Source of the DNA: Selenomonas sp. | GTDB lineage: Bacteria; Bacillota; Negativicutes; Selenomonadales; Selenomonadaceae | Assembly: GCA_022482925.1 (NCBI GenBank) | Contig: JAKVOG010000007.1 | Span: 1 to 64,000 of the forward strand | Direction: 5' to 3' | Length of the DNA stretch: 64,000 bases | Shown here: in pieces, positions 1-8,549 of the stretch | How positions within the stretch are numbered: the first letter of the stretch is position 1 | Layout: every line of letters starts with the position of its first letter | The notes under the pieces: generated by a model | The model's database searches: none | What the model was told of the DNA's origin: nothing | Seen by the model: the letters and a program-made list of their open reading frames with translations, nothing else | Program-made: the position numbers and the translations under genes

Positions 1-534
1 GCCAGTAATTCTTTCTTCAGCGTTTCGAGACGTCCGGCGACGCTGCCATCAATGCGGCGATCACCAATCTTCACGACTACGCCGCCAATGAGGCCCTTAT
101 TCTCATGAAGCCTGAGCTCCACTTTCTTGCCGGTCACCTGCGCGAGCTTTTCGCGGATCTTGTCCTGCTGCTCCGTGCTGGCCGGCTCTGCCGTCGTCAC
201 GTCAGCGATAAGGATGCCCCTGGCCTGGTTGGAAAGCATCTGATAATCTTCTGTGATTGCCTCCAGCAGTGCAAACCGGCGTTTGTCTACCAAAAGCATC
301 AGGAAACTATACACATTCTTGGAAAGTTCAGCCGGCAAAAAGTTTTGCCAGGAGCTCTTTCTTTGCTTTCGTCTCGACCTGCGGGTTGGTCAGGAACGAC
401 ATAGCTGCCGGAACAGAACCAATATCTGCCTGGACGCCAGCCAGTTCCTTGCCGTACTCCACAAGCTTATCTTCTTCCTGTGCAATCTCGAAGATTGCCC
501 GGGAATATTTTCGTGCAAGCTGTAAGTTTAGCAT
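1..534 (-). CDS. atpH: F1Fo ATP synthase delta subunit, 3' end cut by window edge, frameshifted
   Basis: The delta subunit (OSCP) joins F1 to the peripheral stalk at the cytoplasmic face. The first frame gives a 68-residue N-terminal OSCP segment starting MLNLQLARKYSRAIFEIA. It stops near position 328, but the rest of the family (a valine-rich C-terminal part with GLIGGVVVKIGDRRIDGSV) continues to the window edge in the next frame. One extra base around 330-340, beside a T5 run, explains the break. The start overlaps the end of atpF by 7 nt, as in a translationally coupled operon. The last residues lie beyond the edge. I read it as a sequencing indel, because loss of this subunit would uncouple the synthase. 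Confidence 0.9.
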
Positions 535-1031
535 GGCAGATCACCAATCTTGTCTTTATCCAGCTTATTCACGAAATCCGCGATAAGCTGCTCATTTTCC
601 GTATTATCGATATTCTTGGAGATGATTTTACCAGCAGCGGCCATGGACAGAGCCACGACTTCGCCTTTGAGCTGCTCAACCGCACGCTCGCGATCGCGCT
701 GAATCTCAGCTTCTGCAGCTTTCTTCATCTGCTCGATCTCACGTTTTGTCTCTGCACGCTGTGCCTCGCGTTCCTCACTGGCCCGCTTCTCGGCATGACG
801 AACGATGTCGTCAGCCTTGGCATTCGCCTTCGCCAGTTTTGCCTTGTATTCGGCCAGGAGCTTGTCTGCTTCAGCAGCATCTGCATCCGCTTTGTCGAGG
901 CTTTCCTGGATCTTGTCCTGGCGTGCCTTGAGCATGCCGACAACCGGTTTGTAGGCAACAGCGCGAAGGATCGCAACCAGAATCAGGAAGTTCAGAATCT
1001 GAGCAATCAATGTGCCATTAATCTCTATCAA
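528..1031 (-). CDS. atpF: F1Fo ATP synthase b subunit
   Basis: This is the peripheral-stalk b subunit, 167 residues, normal for the family. It has one N-terminal membrane helix (about residues 7-27) followed by a long, highly charged Ala/Lys/Glu-rich coiled coil that reaches up to F1. It lies between atpE and atpH in the standard F1Fo order and overlaps atpH at its 3' end. No second b-like (b') gene is seen, so the stalk should be a b homodimer. The frame is intact. Confidence 0.95.
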   Translation of the reverse strand: MIEINGTLIAQILNFLILVAILRAVAYKPVVGMLKARQDKIQESLDKADADAAEADKLLAEYKAKLAKANAKADDIVRHAEKRASEEREAQRAETKREIEQMKKAAEAEIQRDRERAVEQLKGEVVALSMAAAGKIISKNIDNTENEQLIADFVNKLDKDKIGDLPC

Positions 1032-1074
1032 TTGCTATGCCCCCTTTAATAGAGTATTTCATCAAAATATGGAA

Positions 1075-1326
1075 TTATTTGATGAGCGGGTTAGCATAGA
1101 GCATGATCAGGGCAACAACGGTTGCGATGATAGCCATGGACTCGATCAGGCCGACAGAGATCAGCGTGTTCGTGAAGAGCTTGCTCTGAGCCTCCGGCTG
1201 ACGAGTGATGCCCTCAATGAAACGGCTCGTTACCATGCCATCGCCCAGACCGGCGCCAATTGCTGCGAGACCCATGCAGATACCTGCACCAATCAGAGCT
1301 GCTGCTACCATAATTGCGTTTTCCAT
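1075..1326 (-). CDS. atpE: F1Fo ATP synthase c subunit with two-carboxylate motif
   Basis: This is the 83-residue rotor-ring hairpin: helix 1 about residues 5-36, polar loop RQPEAQ at 42-47, helix 2 about 50-76, ending LYANPLIK. The conserved ion-binding acid is Glu62, followed by Ser63 as in Na+-coupled rings. Where Na+ rings such as Ilyobacter carry Gln32, this protein has Asp29 (GLGDG), and the 33-residue spacing to Glu62 is the same. It therefore carries two carboxylates per subunit, like the published Fusobacterium nucleatum ring (Glu32/Glu65). That suggests Na+ coupling, but this is inferred from motif alignment only. A ribosome site (AAGGAGGA) precedes the start. Confidence 0.96.
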   Translation of the reverse strand: MENAIMVAAALIGAGICMGLAAIGAGLGDGMVTSRFIEGITRQPEAQSKLFTNTLISVGLIESMAIIATVVALIMLYANPLIK

Positions 1327-1379
1327 GAAAAAATCCTCCTTAAAAGTACAAAAGAACTAGGTTTCTTGTCCAGTGGACC

Positions 1380-2058
1380 TTACGACTCTTCCTCATCTTC
1401 CTTTACTGCATTGGCAAAATATGCCATGGACAGCATCGTGAAGATGAATGCCTGAACTCCACCAATGAAGATACTGAATGCGAGCCAGATAACTGACGGC
1501 ACCGGCATCCAGATTGGCATCAGCTGAAGCAGGATGATGATGAGAATCTCACCTGCCAGGATATTGCCGAATAGACGAAACGACAGCGTGATCGGCTTGG
1601 CAATCTCCTCAATGGCATTGATGATGACAAATACTGGTGTTGGCTTGAAGAAGTGTGCGATATAATGACCGCCCTTCATATACAAGCCCAGTACATGGAC
1701 CATAACAATGACCAGCAGGGCTAAGCCCAGAGTGGTGTTCAAGTCATTCGTCGGCGATGACAGCGTCGGGATAAGTCCCAGCCAGTTGGAAACCAGCAGG
1801 AACATGAACAGTGAGATGATGAACGGAGCCAGGAAGCTCCCCCGTTTTCCCATTGTTCCTTCGATCTGCGTACTCAGGCCTGTGACGACCATCTCCAGCA
1901 CATTCTGCCAGCCAGTCGGAATAAGCTTCAGACTGCGTGTGGCCAGGAATGCGATAAGGATGACGATTGCCATAGGTAAGCCATGTCATACACAAGGTCT
2001 CCCAATTGAAGGTCAAGCCGGCAAACTGCACTACTTCGCGAACACCGATTTCATGCAT
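1380..2058 (-). CDS. atpB: F1Fo ATP synthase a subunit, frameshifted near the N-terminus
   Basis: This is the stator a subunit, which carries ions to and from the c ring. The long frame (from 1973) contains the signature regions, including the essential Arg in helix 4 (ITLSFRLFGNILAGE) and the C-terminal helices. The family's N-terminal part (MHEIGVREVVQFAGLTFNWE) lies in another frame starting at 2058. The two join if one extra T near 1977 is removed, giving about 225 residues. It sits between atpI and atpE. The break is most likely a sequencing indel. Confidence 0.92.
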
Positions 2059-2102
2059 AACCTCTACCTCCCTACCAGGTTAGGGAATTTCCCCACCCTT
2101 AG

Positions 2103-2483
2103 TTATTTTTTACCGGATTGTATGTTATACCGCACCAGATGAACCATGGCTAACGCATAACACAGGAGAAATCCCAGCGTGGTTATGGCAAATACACGCG
2201 TCGAAATCTGGGCCGCCACGGCCAGGACAGTAAAACACGTCACTAACCGCAAGATCAGGCCCCAAAGCATTTGCTTCTTAGCGCTGGCCACATCCAGGCT
2301 GGCACTTCTCCAGGTACGATAGACAAGGGTCCAGATGCAGACGGCAGCGGCCAGATAGCCGACAATAAGCGCGCCAATGAGTGCTCCCTCTCCTGCTGAC
2401 AGGAGCGAAACGACAATCACAAGCGTGCAGATTGACAGACTGCGAGCCAGCTTCCGCACATACCCCGATAAAACTTCCTTCAT
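2103..2483 (-). CDS. atpI: ATP synthase subunit I (AtpI family)
   Basis: This is a small hydrophobic protein of about 126 residues with four predicted membrane helices (ICTLVIVVSLLSAG; IGALIVGYLAAAV; GLILRLVTCFTVLAVAA; ITTLGFLLCYALAMV). That matches AtpI, which assists c-ring assembly or Mg2+ uptake. The start at MKEVLSGY is preferred to an upstream in-frame ATG because GGAGGAAT lies just ahead of it, and the 56 extra residues upstream are Cys/Arg-rich and non-family-like. It is the first gene of the visible atp operon, with a promoter candidate at 2728-2756. Confidence 0.8.
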   Translation of the reverse strand: MKEVLSGYVRKLARSLSICTLVIVVSLLSAGEGALIGALIVGYLAAAVCIWTLVYRTWRSASLDVASAKKQMLWGLILRLVTCFTVLAVAAQISTRVFAITTLGFLLCYALAMVHLVRYNIQSGKK

Positions 2484-2727
2484 ATTCCTCCTCCAACGGC
2501 AGCAATCCCGTCGTCTTCGTTGAATATCGACACAACTGCATGCGGCAATTAAAGAATCACACGCACCGCTTACTTTCCTATTTCGACATAACTCCAGAAA
2601 ACCCTTTGCGATCTTCAAAAATGCTTTTGCAAATCCCATATGAATTTCCATGAGTAATCATAAATAAGAATTATTTATACTACCATAAACCAATAAAATC
2701 GATTTATCGCAGTTGGTCGCAATGCCT
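2484..2727 (-). other. Long leader region upstream of atpI
   Basis: About 240 nt without a convincing gene. The section next to 2660-2700 is AT-rich, and the part near atpI reads open in the atpI frame but encodes an unlikely Cys/Arg-rich peptide. I see no clear attenuator or riboswitch. It probably serves as the 5' leader of the atp transcript. Confidence 0.4.
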
Positions 2728-2756
2728 ATTATATGCGATTGTTTATTGGATAGCAA
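2728..2756 (-). promoter_or_regulatory. Candidate sigma-A promoter of the atp operon
   Basis: On the minus strand TTGCTA (2751-2756) is followed after exactly 17 nt by a consensus TATAAT (2728-2733). This would start transcription about 240 nt upstream of atpI, giving a long untranslated leader. The promoter overlaps the last codons of the preceding MFS gene. No other well-spaced promoter was found between that gene and atpI. Confidence 0.55.
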
Positions 2757-4157
2757 GCTTTTTTTATAAGAACCGCTTTGCAGGCACAAAATACCATTAA
2801 TATCGTTAATACTAATAATAACACAAATGCATCCTGGGTTCCAATCAATGTTCCCAACATCATATCATCAGCCTGTTCCTGCTGTGCAGCAGCAACGATA
2901 GTTGATACCACGGATGTTCCCACAGCACCTGCCAGCTGCTGGCAGGTACTGAATACCGCATTGCCATCTGCATTCAAATGATTGGGAAGACTTCTCAGAC
3001 CATTCGTCATGATATTGCCAACCGTAAACCCCTTGGCAATCGCAAAGAAGATATAAAACCAGTCAGTCCGGCAGTAGAAGCAGATGTAACGAAAACAGCA
3101 AACAGAAATGATGCGAACTAGGGCAAAGGCCTGTACCGAGCAGGATTGGCACCGCAGCTCCACAACGATCCAAGCAGATTACCAGTAAAAGGATTCAACA
3201 GCAGCCCCAATCACGCAGCCTGGTAAAAGAATACAGCCTGCTGTCAGTGCATTTTCTCCCCATGACCAGCTGCGAATAGTTTGGCAGCAGAAAGCCGATA
3301 CCCAGGCAGATGAACTGCAGCAGGATCAGGAACAGCACACTGAAAGTAAACTGCTCTGCTGGAAAATACTCAGGTTGATGAGCGGCTTGACCTCCGTTCT
3401 GCCTTGAGTGCCGAACAAACAAGCACAGTGCCAGCAGGCAAATCACGAACAACAAGCCAACACGACAGCTGATCCAGCCTTCACTGCTGGCAGAATTGAT
3501 GGCAAAAATAAAACAGATAAAGCCGATTGCCAGCAGCAGATATCCTGGTACATCAAAGGAAATAAGCTCTGTTGCAGATGACTGCCGTATGGCATAGATG
3601 CCAAACACCATAGAAAGCACCAGCAATGGCAGCAAAAATGCAAATATCATCCGCCAGCCAAGTGTATTGACGACCAGGCCGCCAAAAGACGGTCCTACCG
3701 CAGGAGCTATTGCCGCAATCAAAGAAGCAATCCCCATCATAAAACCCATTTTCTCAAAAGGAGCCTGTTCCAGTACGATATTGAACATAAGAGGTAACGC
3801 AATACCTGCCCCCACCCCCTGCAACAGCCGTCCGACCAGCAGGAACATGAAATTAGGAGCGAGCATGCACATCACCGTTGCCAGGATGAAAACGACATTG
3901 GCAAAAAGGAACAGCCGCTTCATCCGGAATCGCCGTTTTAGGAATGATGATAACGGTATGATGATAGCCAGCATAAGGAGATAGCCCGTCGTGATCCATT
4001 GCACCATAGCAATATCTACACCGAACTGCTTCATTAATGTCGGAAACGTGACATTCATAGCTGTCGCAACAACCACACCAGTAAATGACATGAGTCCGGC
4101 TGCGATGACGGACATGATTAATTTCAGGTCCAGTTTTCGTTCAAATTCAGTTTCCAT
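2729..4157 (-). CDS. DHA2-type (EmrB/QacA-like) multidrug MFS transporter, frame-disrupted
   Basis: This is a drug:H+ antiporter of the 14-helix MFS class. The first 300 residues are intact, with the usual helix pattern, the motif-A-like loop SFLKRRFRMKRLF after helix 2 and motif C features (GRLLQGVGAGIALP; IAPAVGPSFGGLV). Between about 3050 and 3200 the frame changes several times within 150 nt, after which the C-terminal helices (TCQQLAGAVGTSVV... VLLLVLTILMVFCA) resume. Intact length would be about 470 residues. It lies 105 nt downstream of a marR gene on the same strand and is probably controlled by it. The dense breaks could be sequencing error or true decay; comparable stretches in lpxB favour error. 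Confidence 0.8.
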
Positions 4158-4262
4158 TTATCTTTGATCCTTTCCGGGTTGATATACCCGTTCTTGTTCC
4201 CATACGATATCCTCGTGTGGATACCCTATATGGCATTGTCTTGATCTCATGGACAGATCAGC

Positions 4263-4715
4263 TCAGTTCCGTCTTACGATCTGGTCATGATCTGATAAGC
4301 CCTTATGGATCACCTGCGCGGTTATCGCTATATCCGTTTCAGAGATTCCGGACAGTTGTACCGCCACTTCATGATGGTAGTCATCCAGATATCTCTTATA
4401 GTATGTCTGCCCCAGCCCGGTAAGACTGACCGTAAAGACCCGCTTATCTTCAGCGCTCTGCGTCTTTCCGACTACACCAAGCTTCACCAGATCATTGACC
4501 AGCCTCGTGATGCTGGGATTCGTAACATGCAGCGCTGCACCAATATCACTGATCCGGACCACTCCATTCGCCTCCTGCAGTTGATAGATGATATCCACTA
4601 CATGAATATGGCTGGGTTTCATTCCCTTAGGCAGTTCCGGCATCAACTCGGCAATCCGCTTTGCTTCATAGCAGGCCCCCAATAATTTCGTTACGCTTTC
4701 CACCTTCATATACAA
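4263..4715 (-). CDS. MarR-family transcriptional regulator
   Basis: This is a 150-residue winged-helix regulator. The recognition-helix region and wing are visible (VVRISDIGAALHVTNPSITR, then KRVFTVSLTGLG), with flanking dimerisation helices. Length is typical of MarR proteins, which usually repress an adjacent efflux gene and release DNA on binding phenolic or lipophilic compounds. It is encoded directly upstream of the MFS exporter, and two inverted repeats lie in its own upstream region, consistent with autorepression of a regulator-pump operon. The inducing ligand cannot be predicted. Confidence 0.85.
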   Translation of the reverse strand: MYMKVESVTKLLGACYEAKRIAELMPELPKGMKPSHIHVVDIIYQLQEANGVVRISDIGAALHVTNPSITRLVNDLVKLGVVGKTQSAEDKRVFTVSLTGLGQTYYKRYLDDYHHEVAVQLSGISETDIAITAQVIHKGLSDHDQIVRRN

Positions 4716-4775
4716 TTCTCTCCTTTTCTGGTCAGCATCCGCTGTTATCTTATCCTCTCAAAACTATATTATTTT

Positions 4776-4804
4776 TAATTACCTTAAGTAATTATCTTAG
4801 ATAA
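4776..4804 (-). promoter_or_regulatory. Two overlapping palindromes upstream of marR (candidate operators)
   Basis: TAATTAC-CTTAA-GTAATTA spans 4776-4794 and TTATCT-T-AGATAA spans 4792-4804. They share bases and lie about 60-90 nt upstream of the marR start, in an AT-rich stretch that also holds -10-like TAATAT/TATAGT sequences. Spacing and symmetry fit MarR dimer sites overlapping the promoter. This is inference from position and symmetry only. Confidence 0.5.
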
Positions 4805-4851
4805 GTATATACTATTCAGAGCAGATGTCAATAGCTTTATTCAACAAAAAT

Positions 4852-4889
4852 CCCCCTGTAAAAACTAACTCCGTAGTTTTTACAGGGGG
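4852..4889 (-). terminator. Strong intrinsic terminator after atpZ
   Basis: A perfect 15-bp stem (CCCCCTGTAAAAACT with its complement, 8-nt loop) is followed on the minus strand by ATTTTTG. It lies 38 nt past the atpZ stop. It separates atpZ from the marR unit. Confidence 0.75.
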
Positions 4890-4926
4890 CAGGAATAAAA
4901 GCGATTCTATCCTTGCAGGACAGGGA

Positions 4927-5166
4927 TCAAACCAGCTTATTTTGTTTCAATTGACGATACAACGTGTAGATCGCACCAGGGAAGCCTATGATAATTCCTA
5001 TTAATTTCCGGCATAGCCCAGGGCAAATGTTTCATCAGCCAGATTCCCGAGGAATACACAGATTCCCACGAATACAACCAGATAGATGCCCACGCCGCCA
5101 AGGAAAGAAAACGCCTTGACGGCCTGCCTGAGGCCTTCATATTTTGATTCATCCTGCTTTTGACAT
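4927..5166 (-). CDS. atpZ: AtpZ/AtpI-family small membrane protein, twice frameshifted
   Basis: Joining three short frame pieces gives a protein of about 78 residues: MSKQDESKYEGLRQAVKAF, then FLGGVGIYLVVFVGICVFLG, then GKLIGIIIGFPGAIYTLYRQ and a Lys-rich tail. This is the AtpZ pattern of two membrane helices around a Gly-rich turn. One extra G near 5152 and one missing base near 5005 account for the breaks. AtpZ genes normally directly precede atpI; here the marR-MFS cassette separates the two. GGAGGCGGCT precedes the start. Function in the family is a Ca2+/Mg2+-linked or assembly role for the F1Fo complex and is not settled. Confidence 0.65.
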
Positions 5167-5198
5167 AGCCGCCTCCGATCTTTCCTCTCAATAACATA

Positions 5199-5226
5199 AG
5201 GCTCCCTCCGGACAGAGGGAGCCTTT
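5199..5226 (-). terminator. Inverted repeat/terminator between wecB and atpZ
   Basis: AAGGCTCCCTC and its complement form a perfect stem around CGGACA. The minus-strand 3' flank (TTATGTTATTG) is only moderately U-rich, so termination may be partial. Confidence 0.5.
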
Positions 5227-5231
5227 ATTTA

Positions 5232-6396
5232 TTATTTACCCATGAACACTCCCGGTCTGTCCTCGGCCAGCCCATAATGATACAGGATAGCCTGGATGAT
5301 ACGCGCGGAAGCCTTGCCATCCCCGTAGGGATTGACAGACTCTGCCATGCGGCCATATTCCTCTTTATTCGTCAGAAGTGCCTTCGCTTCTGCATAGACA
5401 CGCTCACGATCCGTACCGATCAGTTTGACCGTCCCAGCCTCAACAGCTTCCGGACGCTCGGTCGTATCGCGCAGTACCAGTACCGGCTTGCCAAGTGCCG
5501 GAGCCTCTTCCTGGACTCCGCCTGAATCCGTCAGGATCAGATAAGCCCGATGCATCAGATTGGCAAACGGCTCATAGTCGAGCGGGTCAATCAGATGAAC
5601 CTTGGCCAGTCCACCCAGTTCCTCATTGACGACTTCACGTACCTTCGGATTCTTATGAACCGGGAATACGATTTCTACATCATCAAATTCCTCGACCAGC
5701 TGGCGCAACGCCTTATAGACATGACGCATCGGCTCACCAAGATTCTCACGACGATGCGTCGTGACCAGGATGATCCGTTTTCCCTTAAAGTCGATCTTCT
5801 GAAGCATTTCATTCTCAAACTGGAAATCCTCACGGACCGTATGATGCAGCGCATCAATGACCGTATTACCCGTGACGAAAATCTGCTCTGCCGGCACGGA
5901 TTCTGCCAACAGATTGCGCTCCGATGTCTCGGTCGGGGCAAAATCCAGTTCCGCAATGCAACCAGTAAGCTTGCGGTTCATCTCTTCCGGGAAATGGCGA
6001 ATACTTGTTGTGCGTGCGCAGACCAGCCTCTACATGCCCCACCGTAGTCTGGTGGTAATAGGCGGCCAAAGCGCCGGCAAACGTAGTCGTTGTATCACCA
6101 TGAACAAGAACAATATCCGGTTTTTCCTCAGTCAGTACCTTGTCCAGGCCAAGCATTGCTTTAGAGGTAATATCAAAAAGGGTCTGTCCCTGCGCCATGA
6201 TATCAAGATCGTGATCCGGCACAATATGAAACAGGCTCAGGACCTGATCCAGCATCTCACGGTGCTGTGCCGTTACCGCTACGACCGGCGTAATCGTATC
6301 CGGATGCTTCTGCAGTTCCAGTACGATTGGCGCCATCTTGATTGCCTCAGGACGCGTCCCGAATACAGTCATCACCTTGATTTTCTTCTTGTCCAT
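5232..6396 (-). CDS. wecB: UDP-N-acetylglucosamine 2-epimerase (non-hydrolysing), frameshifted
   Basis: It interconverts UDP-GlcNAc and UDP-ManNAc, the ManNAc donor for surface polymers. The N-terminal frame shows [20 protein letters not shown] and [18 protein letters not shown]. The C-terminal frame shows [32 protein letters not shown] and [17 protein letters not shown], all hallmark motifs. The frames meet at about 5985-5992 in a CCCGG run, where one extra base is likely. Intact length would be about 388 residues, normal for the family. It is 75 nt downstream of the WecA/TagO-like gene, so the pair probably starts an undecaprenyl-linked GlcNAc/ManNAc polymer. Confidence 0.92.
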
Positions 6397-6470
6397 TCAA
6401 ATCCCCTTCCTGCAAATAAAGGCAGGACCAAGCCTGCCTTCTGGGTTCCTATCTATCACTGCCGATTGCT

Positions 6471-7523
6471 TCAATGCTGATGAGCAGAATCATTCATATG
6501 GAAAATACCGATCTTCTTGGCACCAAACAGGACTGCTGCCACAACAACAGCCACAATCAGGATTGCCAGCTGACTGCTGACCTCAGTCAAGGCTACCGCA
6601 CTAAGTCCCAGCAAAGCTGAAATGACATACATCAACAAAACGGCCTGACGCTGACTAAAACCAAGGTCCAGCAGACGATGATGCAGATGCCCCTTATCCG
6701 GTTTAAAGATTGGCACACCACCACGATAACGGCGAACAATCGCAAACGTCGTATCCAGGATTGGCAGGCCAAGTGCCAGGATTGGTACGATCAGCGCAAT
6801 CGTCGCAGCGCTCTTCACCGCACCAATGACCGAGATGCCGGCCAGCATATAGCCGAGGAACATACTGCCGGAATCTCCCATGAAAATACGGGCCGGGTTG
6901 AAGTTGTAATACAGGAACCCGAAAGCTGCACCAGCCAAAGCAGCCGTCAACACGGCGACCAGTACGATATCCTGCTGCAGGGCAACCAGGAAGATCGTGA
7001 TTGAGGCAATAGTCGATACACCTGCAGCCAGACCATCCAGGCCATCAATCAGATTGACCGTATTCGTCAAACCCACGATCCAGAAAATGGTTGCTGGAAT
7101 AGCCAGCCACTCCGTATAGATATAATCTCCGAACGGATCCGTAACGAAATCGATCCGGACATCAAAGCAGATAACCAGTATGGCTGCCGCAATAATCTGT
7201 CCGACCAGTTTCACCTTAGCCGGCAGATTCTTATAGTCATCGATAACGCCGACCAGCACGATAAGCGATCCGCCTACCATCAGGCCTTTAAGCTCCTGCA
7301 TCACTTCCGGAGACACCTCCACAAAGGACATGATACTGAGCATTGCCACCATGAAGGCAGCATAGATACCAAGTCCGCCGATACGCGGAATTGGTTTTTT
7401 ATGTACTTTTCTAGCATCTGGAGCATCCATTGCTCCCGTCTTGGCCGCCAGGAAAATCACACCTGGCGTAATGAGCAGCGCTACCCCAGCAGCAATGACA
7501 AACGCCAACATATAATCTGGCAT
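6471..7523 (-). CDS. Undecaprenyl-phosphate GlcNAc-1-phosphate transferase (WecA/TagO/MraY family)
   Basis: This polytopic protein of 350 residues, with about ten or eleven helices, transfers a HexNAc-1-phosphate from UDP onto undecaprenyl phosphate at the cytoplasmic face. Visible family motifs are VHKKPIPRIGGLG, VIDDYKNLPAKVK, NLIDGLDGLAAG, the GDSGS segment (IFMGDSGSMFLGY) and the C-terminal HLHHRLLDLG. The HLHHR box and the adjacent wecB favour the WecA/TagO branch over MraY. The polymer made (O-antigen, teichoic-like or other) cannot be told from this window. Confidence 0.9.
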   Translation of the reverse strand: MPDYMLAFVIAAGVALLITPGVIFLAAKTGAMDAPDARKVHKKPIPRIGGLGIYAAFMVAMLSIMSFVEVSPEVMQELKGLMVGGSLIVLVGVIDDYKNLPAKVKLVGQIIAAAILVICFDVRIDFVTDPFGDYIYTEWLAIPATIFWIVGLTNTVNLIDGLDGLAAGVSTIASITIFLVALQQDIVLVAVLTAALAGAAFGFLYYNFNPARIFMGDSGSMFLGYMLAGISVIGAVKSAATIALIVPILALGLPILDTTFAIVRRYRGGVPIFKPDKGHLHHRLLDLGFSQRQAVLLMYVISALLGLSAVALTEVSSQLAILIVAVVVAAVLFGAKKIGIFHMNDSAHQH

Positions 7524-7626
7524 ACAAGTCGCACCTCTTTTTCTTCGCGATAATCAAATTTCAATAGCAAGCCTATTTTACCGCACCCGCTATGGAGTGT
7601 CAATGAAAATAAGCTGGAGACACGAT

Positions 7627-8091
7627 TTAATCGTGAATTTCGTCCGGTCGGCAGGAAATGATCTGCCCATCGGTTTCATAATAGACAACCTGCGCCAGTT
7701 TGGCATTCCGGAGCATACGCCGGCAAAGCAGACAGGGTTTTCCTGAGGCCAGCGTCCCATCCGCATTGAAGCCTACAATATATATTGTCGCTCCTTCCAT
7801 CTTTACCGGATCGGCATTGATGATGGCATTCTGTTCCGCATGAACGGCCACGCAGAGCTCATAGTTCTGCCCTTTCGGCACATGCAGACGCTCCCGCTCA
7901 CAGACGCCGGTATCGATACAATTGCTTTCCGCACGCGGGGCACCATTATAACCTGTACTGATAATGATCTTATCTTTTACGATGATGGCCCCATAGCGGC
8001 GACGCAGGCAGGTTGCCCGGCGTCCTACAGCCTTAGCGATATCCAAAAAGTATTCCGTCCAATCCGGGCGAAGCTGCTTATCTGTTGTCAT
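7627..8091 (-). CDS. Deoxycytidylate (dCMP) deaminase family protein
   Basis: This 154-residue zinc deaminase has HAEQNAI (Zn His plus catalytic Glu) and PCLLCRRML (Zn Cys pair). It also has the GYNGAPRAESNCIDTGVCERE insertion, typical of dCMP deaminases and their ComEB relatives. It would make dUMP for dTTP synthesis. The start overlaps the end of the RuvX-like gene by 14 nt, so the two are probably coupled. The C-terminus ends near a hairpin-like GATTTAATCGTGAATTTCG. Confidence 0.88.
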   Translation of the reverse strand: MTTDKQLRPDWTEYFLDIAKAVGRRATCLRRRYGAIIVKDKIIISTGYNGAPRAESNCIDTGVCERERLHVPKGQNYELCVAVHAEQNAIINADPVKMEGATIYIVGFNADGTLASGKPCLLCRRMLRNAKLAQVVYYETDGQIISCRPDEIHD

Positions 8092-8497
8092 GATTCTTTT
8101 CCTCCATCTGCTGCAAATAACGTCTGGCCAGTATGACCGCTACGAAATCATCGACGGGTACCGGTGGCACCTGCATGGTCACTGGCAGCAGCCGCCGCCA
8201 TCCTCGTGGCGGATACGCTTTCCAGTATTCACCCTTAGCCAGTTCCGTAGTCCGATATTCATCAACGACCAGAATTGTCAGATCAGGCAGCGCCTCAGTC
8301 AGCCGCTGCCGGGCCGACTGGCTGGTCGTCCCATTTCCCTCAATCAATTGAGTAAATCCATATTGCAGCTGTGCCGCCTGCACTTCCTGCTCAAGCGCCG
8401 CAGTAGCGATCACACGCTGCATGCAAACCCTGCCAGAACGTTCCAATACGGCAAAACCACACTTATCCCGCCCGGGATCCAAAGCTGCTATTGTCAT
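8078..8497 (-). CDS. RuvX/YqgF-like RNase H-fold protein
   Basis: The 139-residue protein shows the RNase H-fold acidic set of the YqgF/RuvX group: Asp in ALDPGRDKCGFAVL, Glu in VVDEYRTTELA and Asp in PVDDFVAVILARRYL. These are the positions used for metal-dependent cleavage of Holliday junctions or pre-16S rRNA. Similarity to standard RuvX outside these motifs is weak, so the precise substrate is open. The start MTIAALD is chosen because AAGGA lies 6-10 nt ahead; the longer frame upstream lacks a site. It sits between DUF3084 and dCMP deaminase. Confidence 0.6.
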   Translation of the reverse strand: MTIAALDPGRDKCGFAVLERSGRVCMQRVIATAALEQEVQAAQLQYGFTQLIEGNGTTSQSARQRLTEALPDLTILVVDEYRTTELAKGEYWKAYPPRGWRRLLPVTMQVPPVPVDDFVAVILARRYLQQMEEKNHDNR

Positions 8498-8549
8498 AAA
8501 ATCCTTCTTTATAACGGAACCGGATGCAGCATAGCCGCATCCGGTTGGT

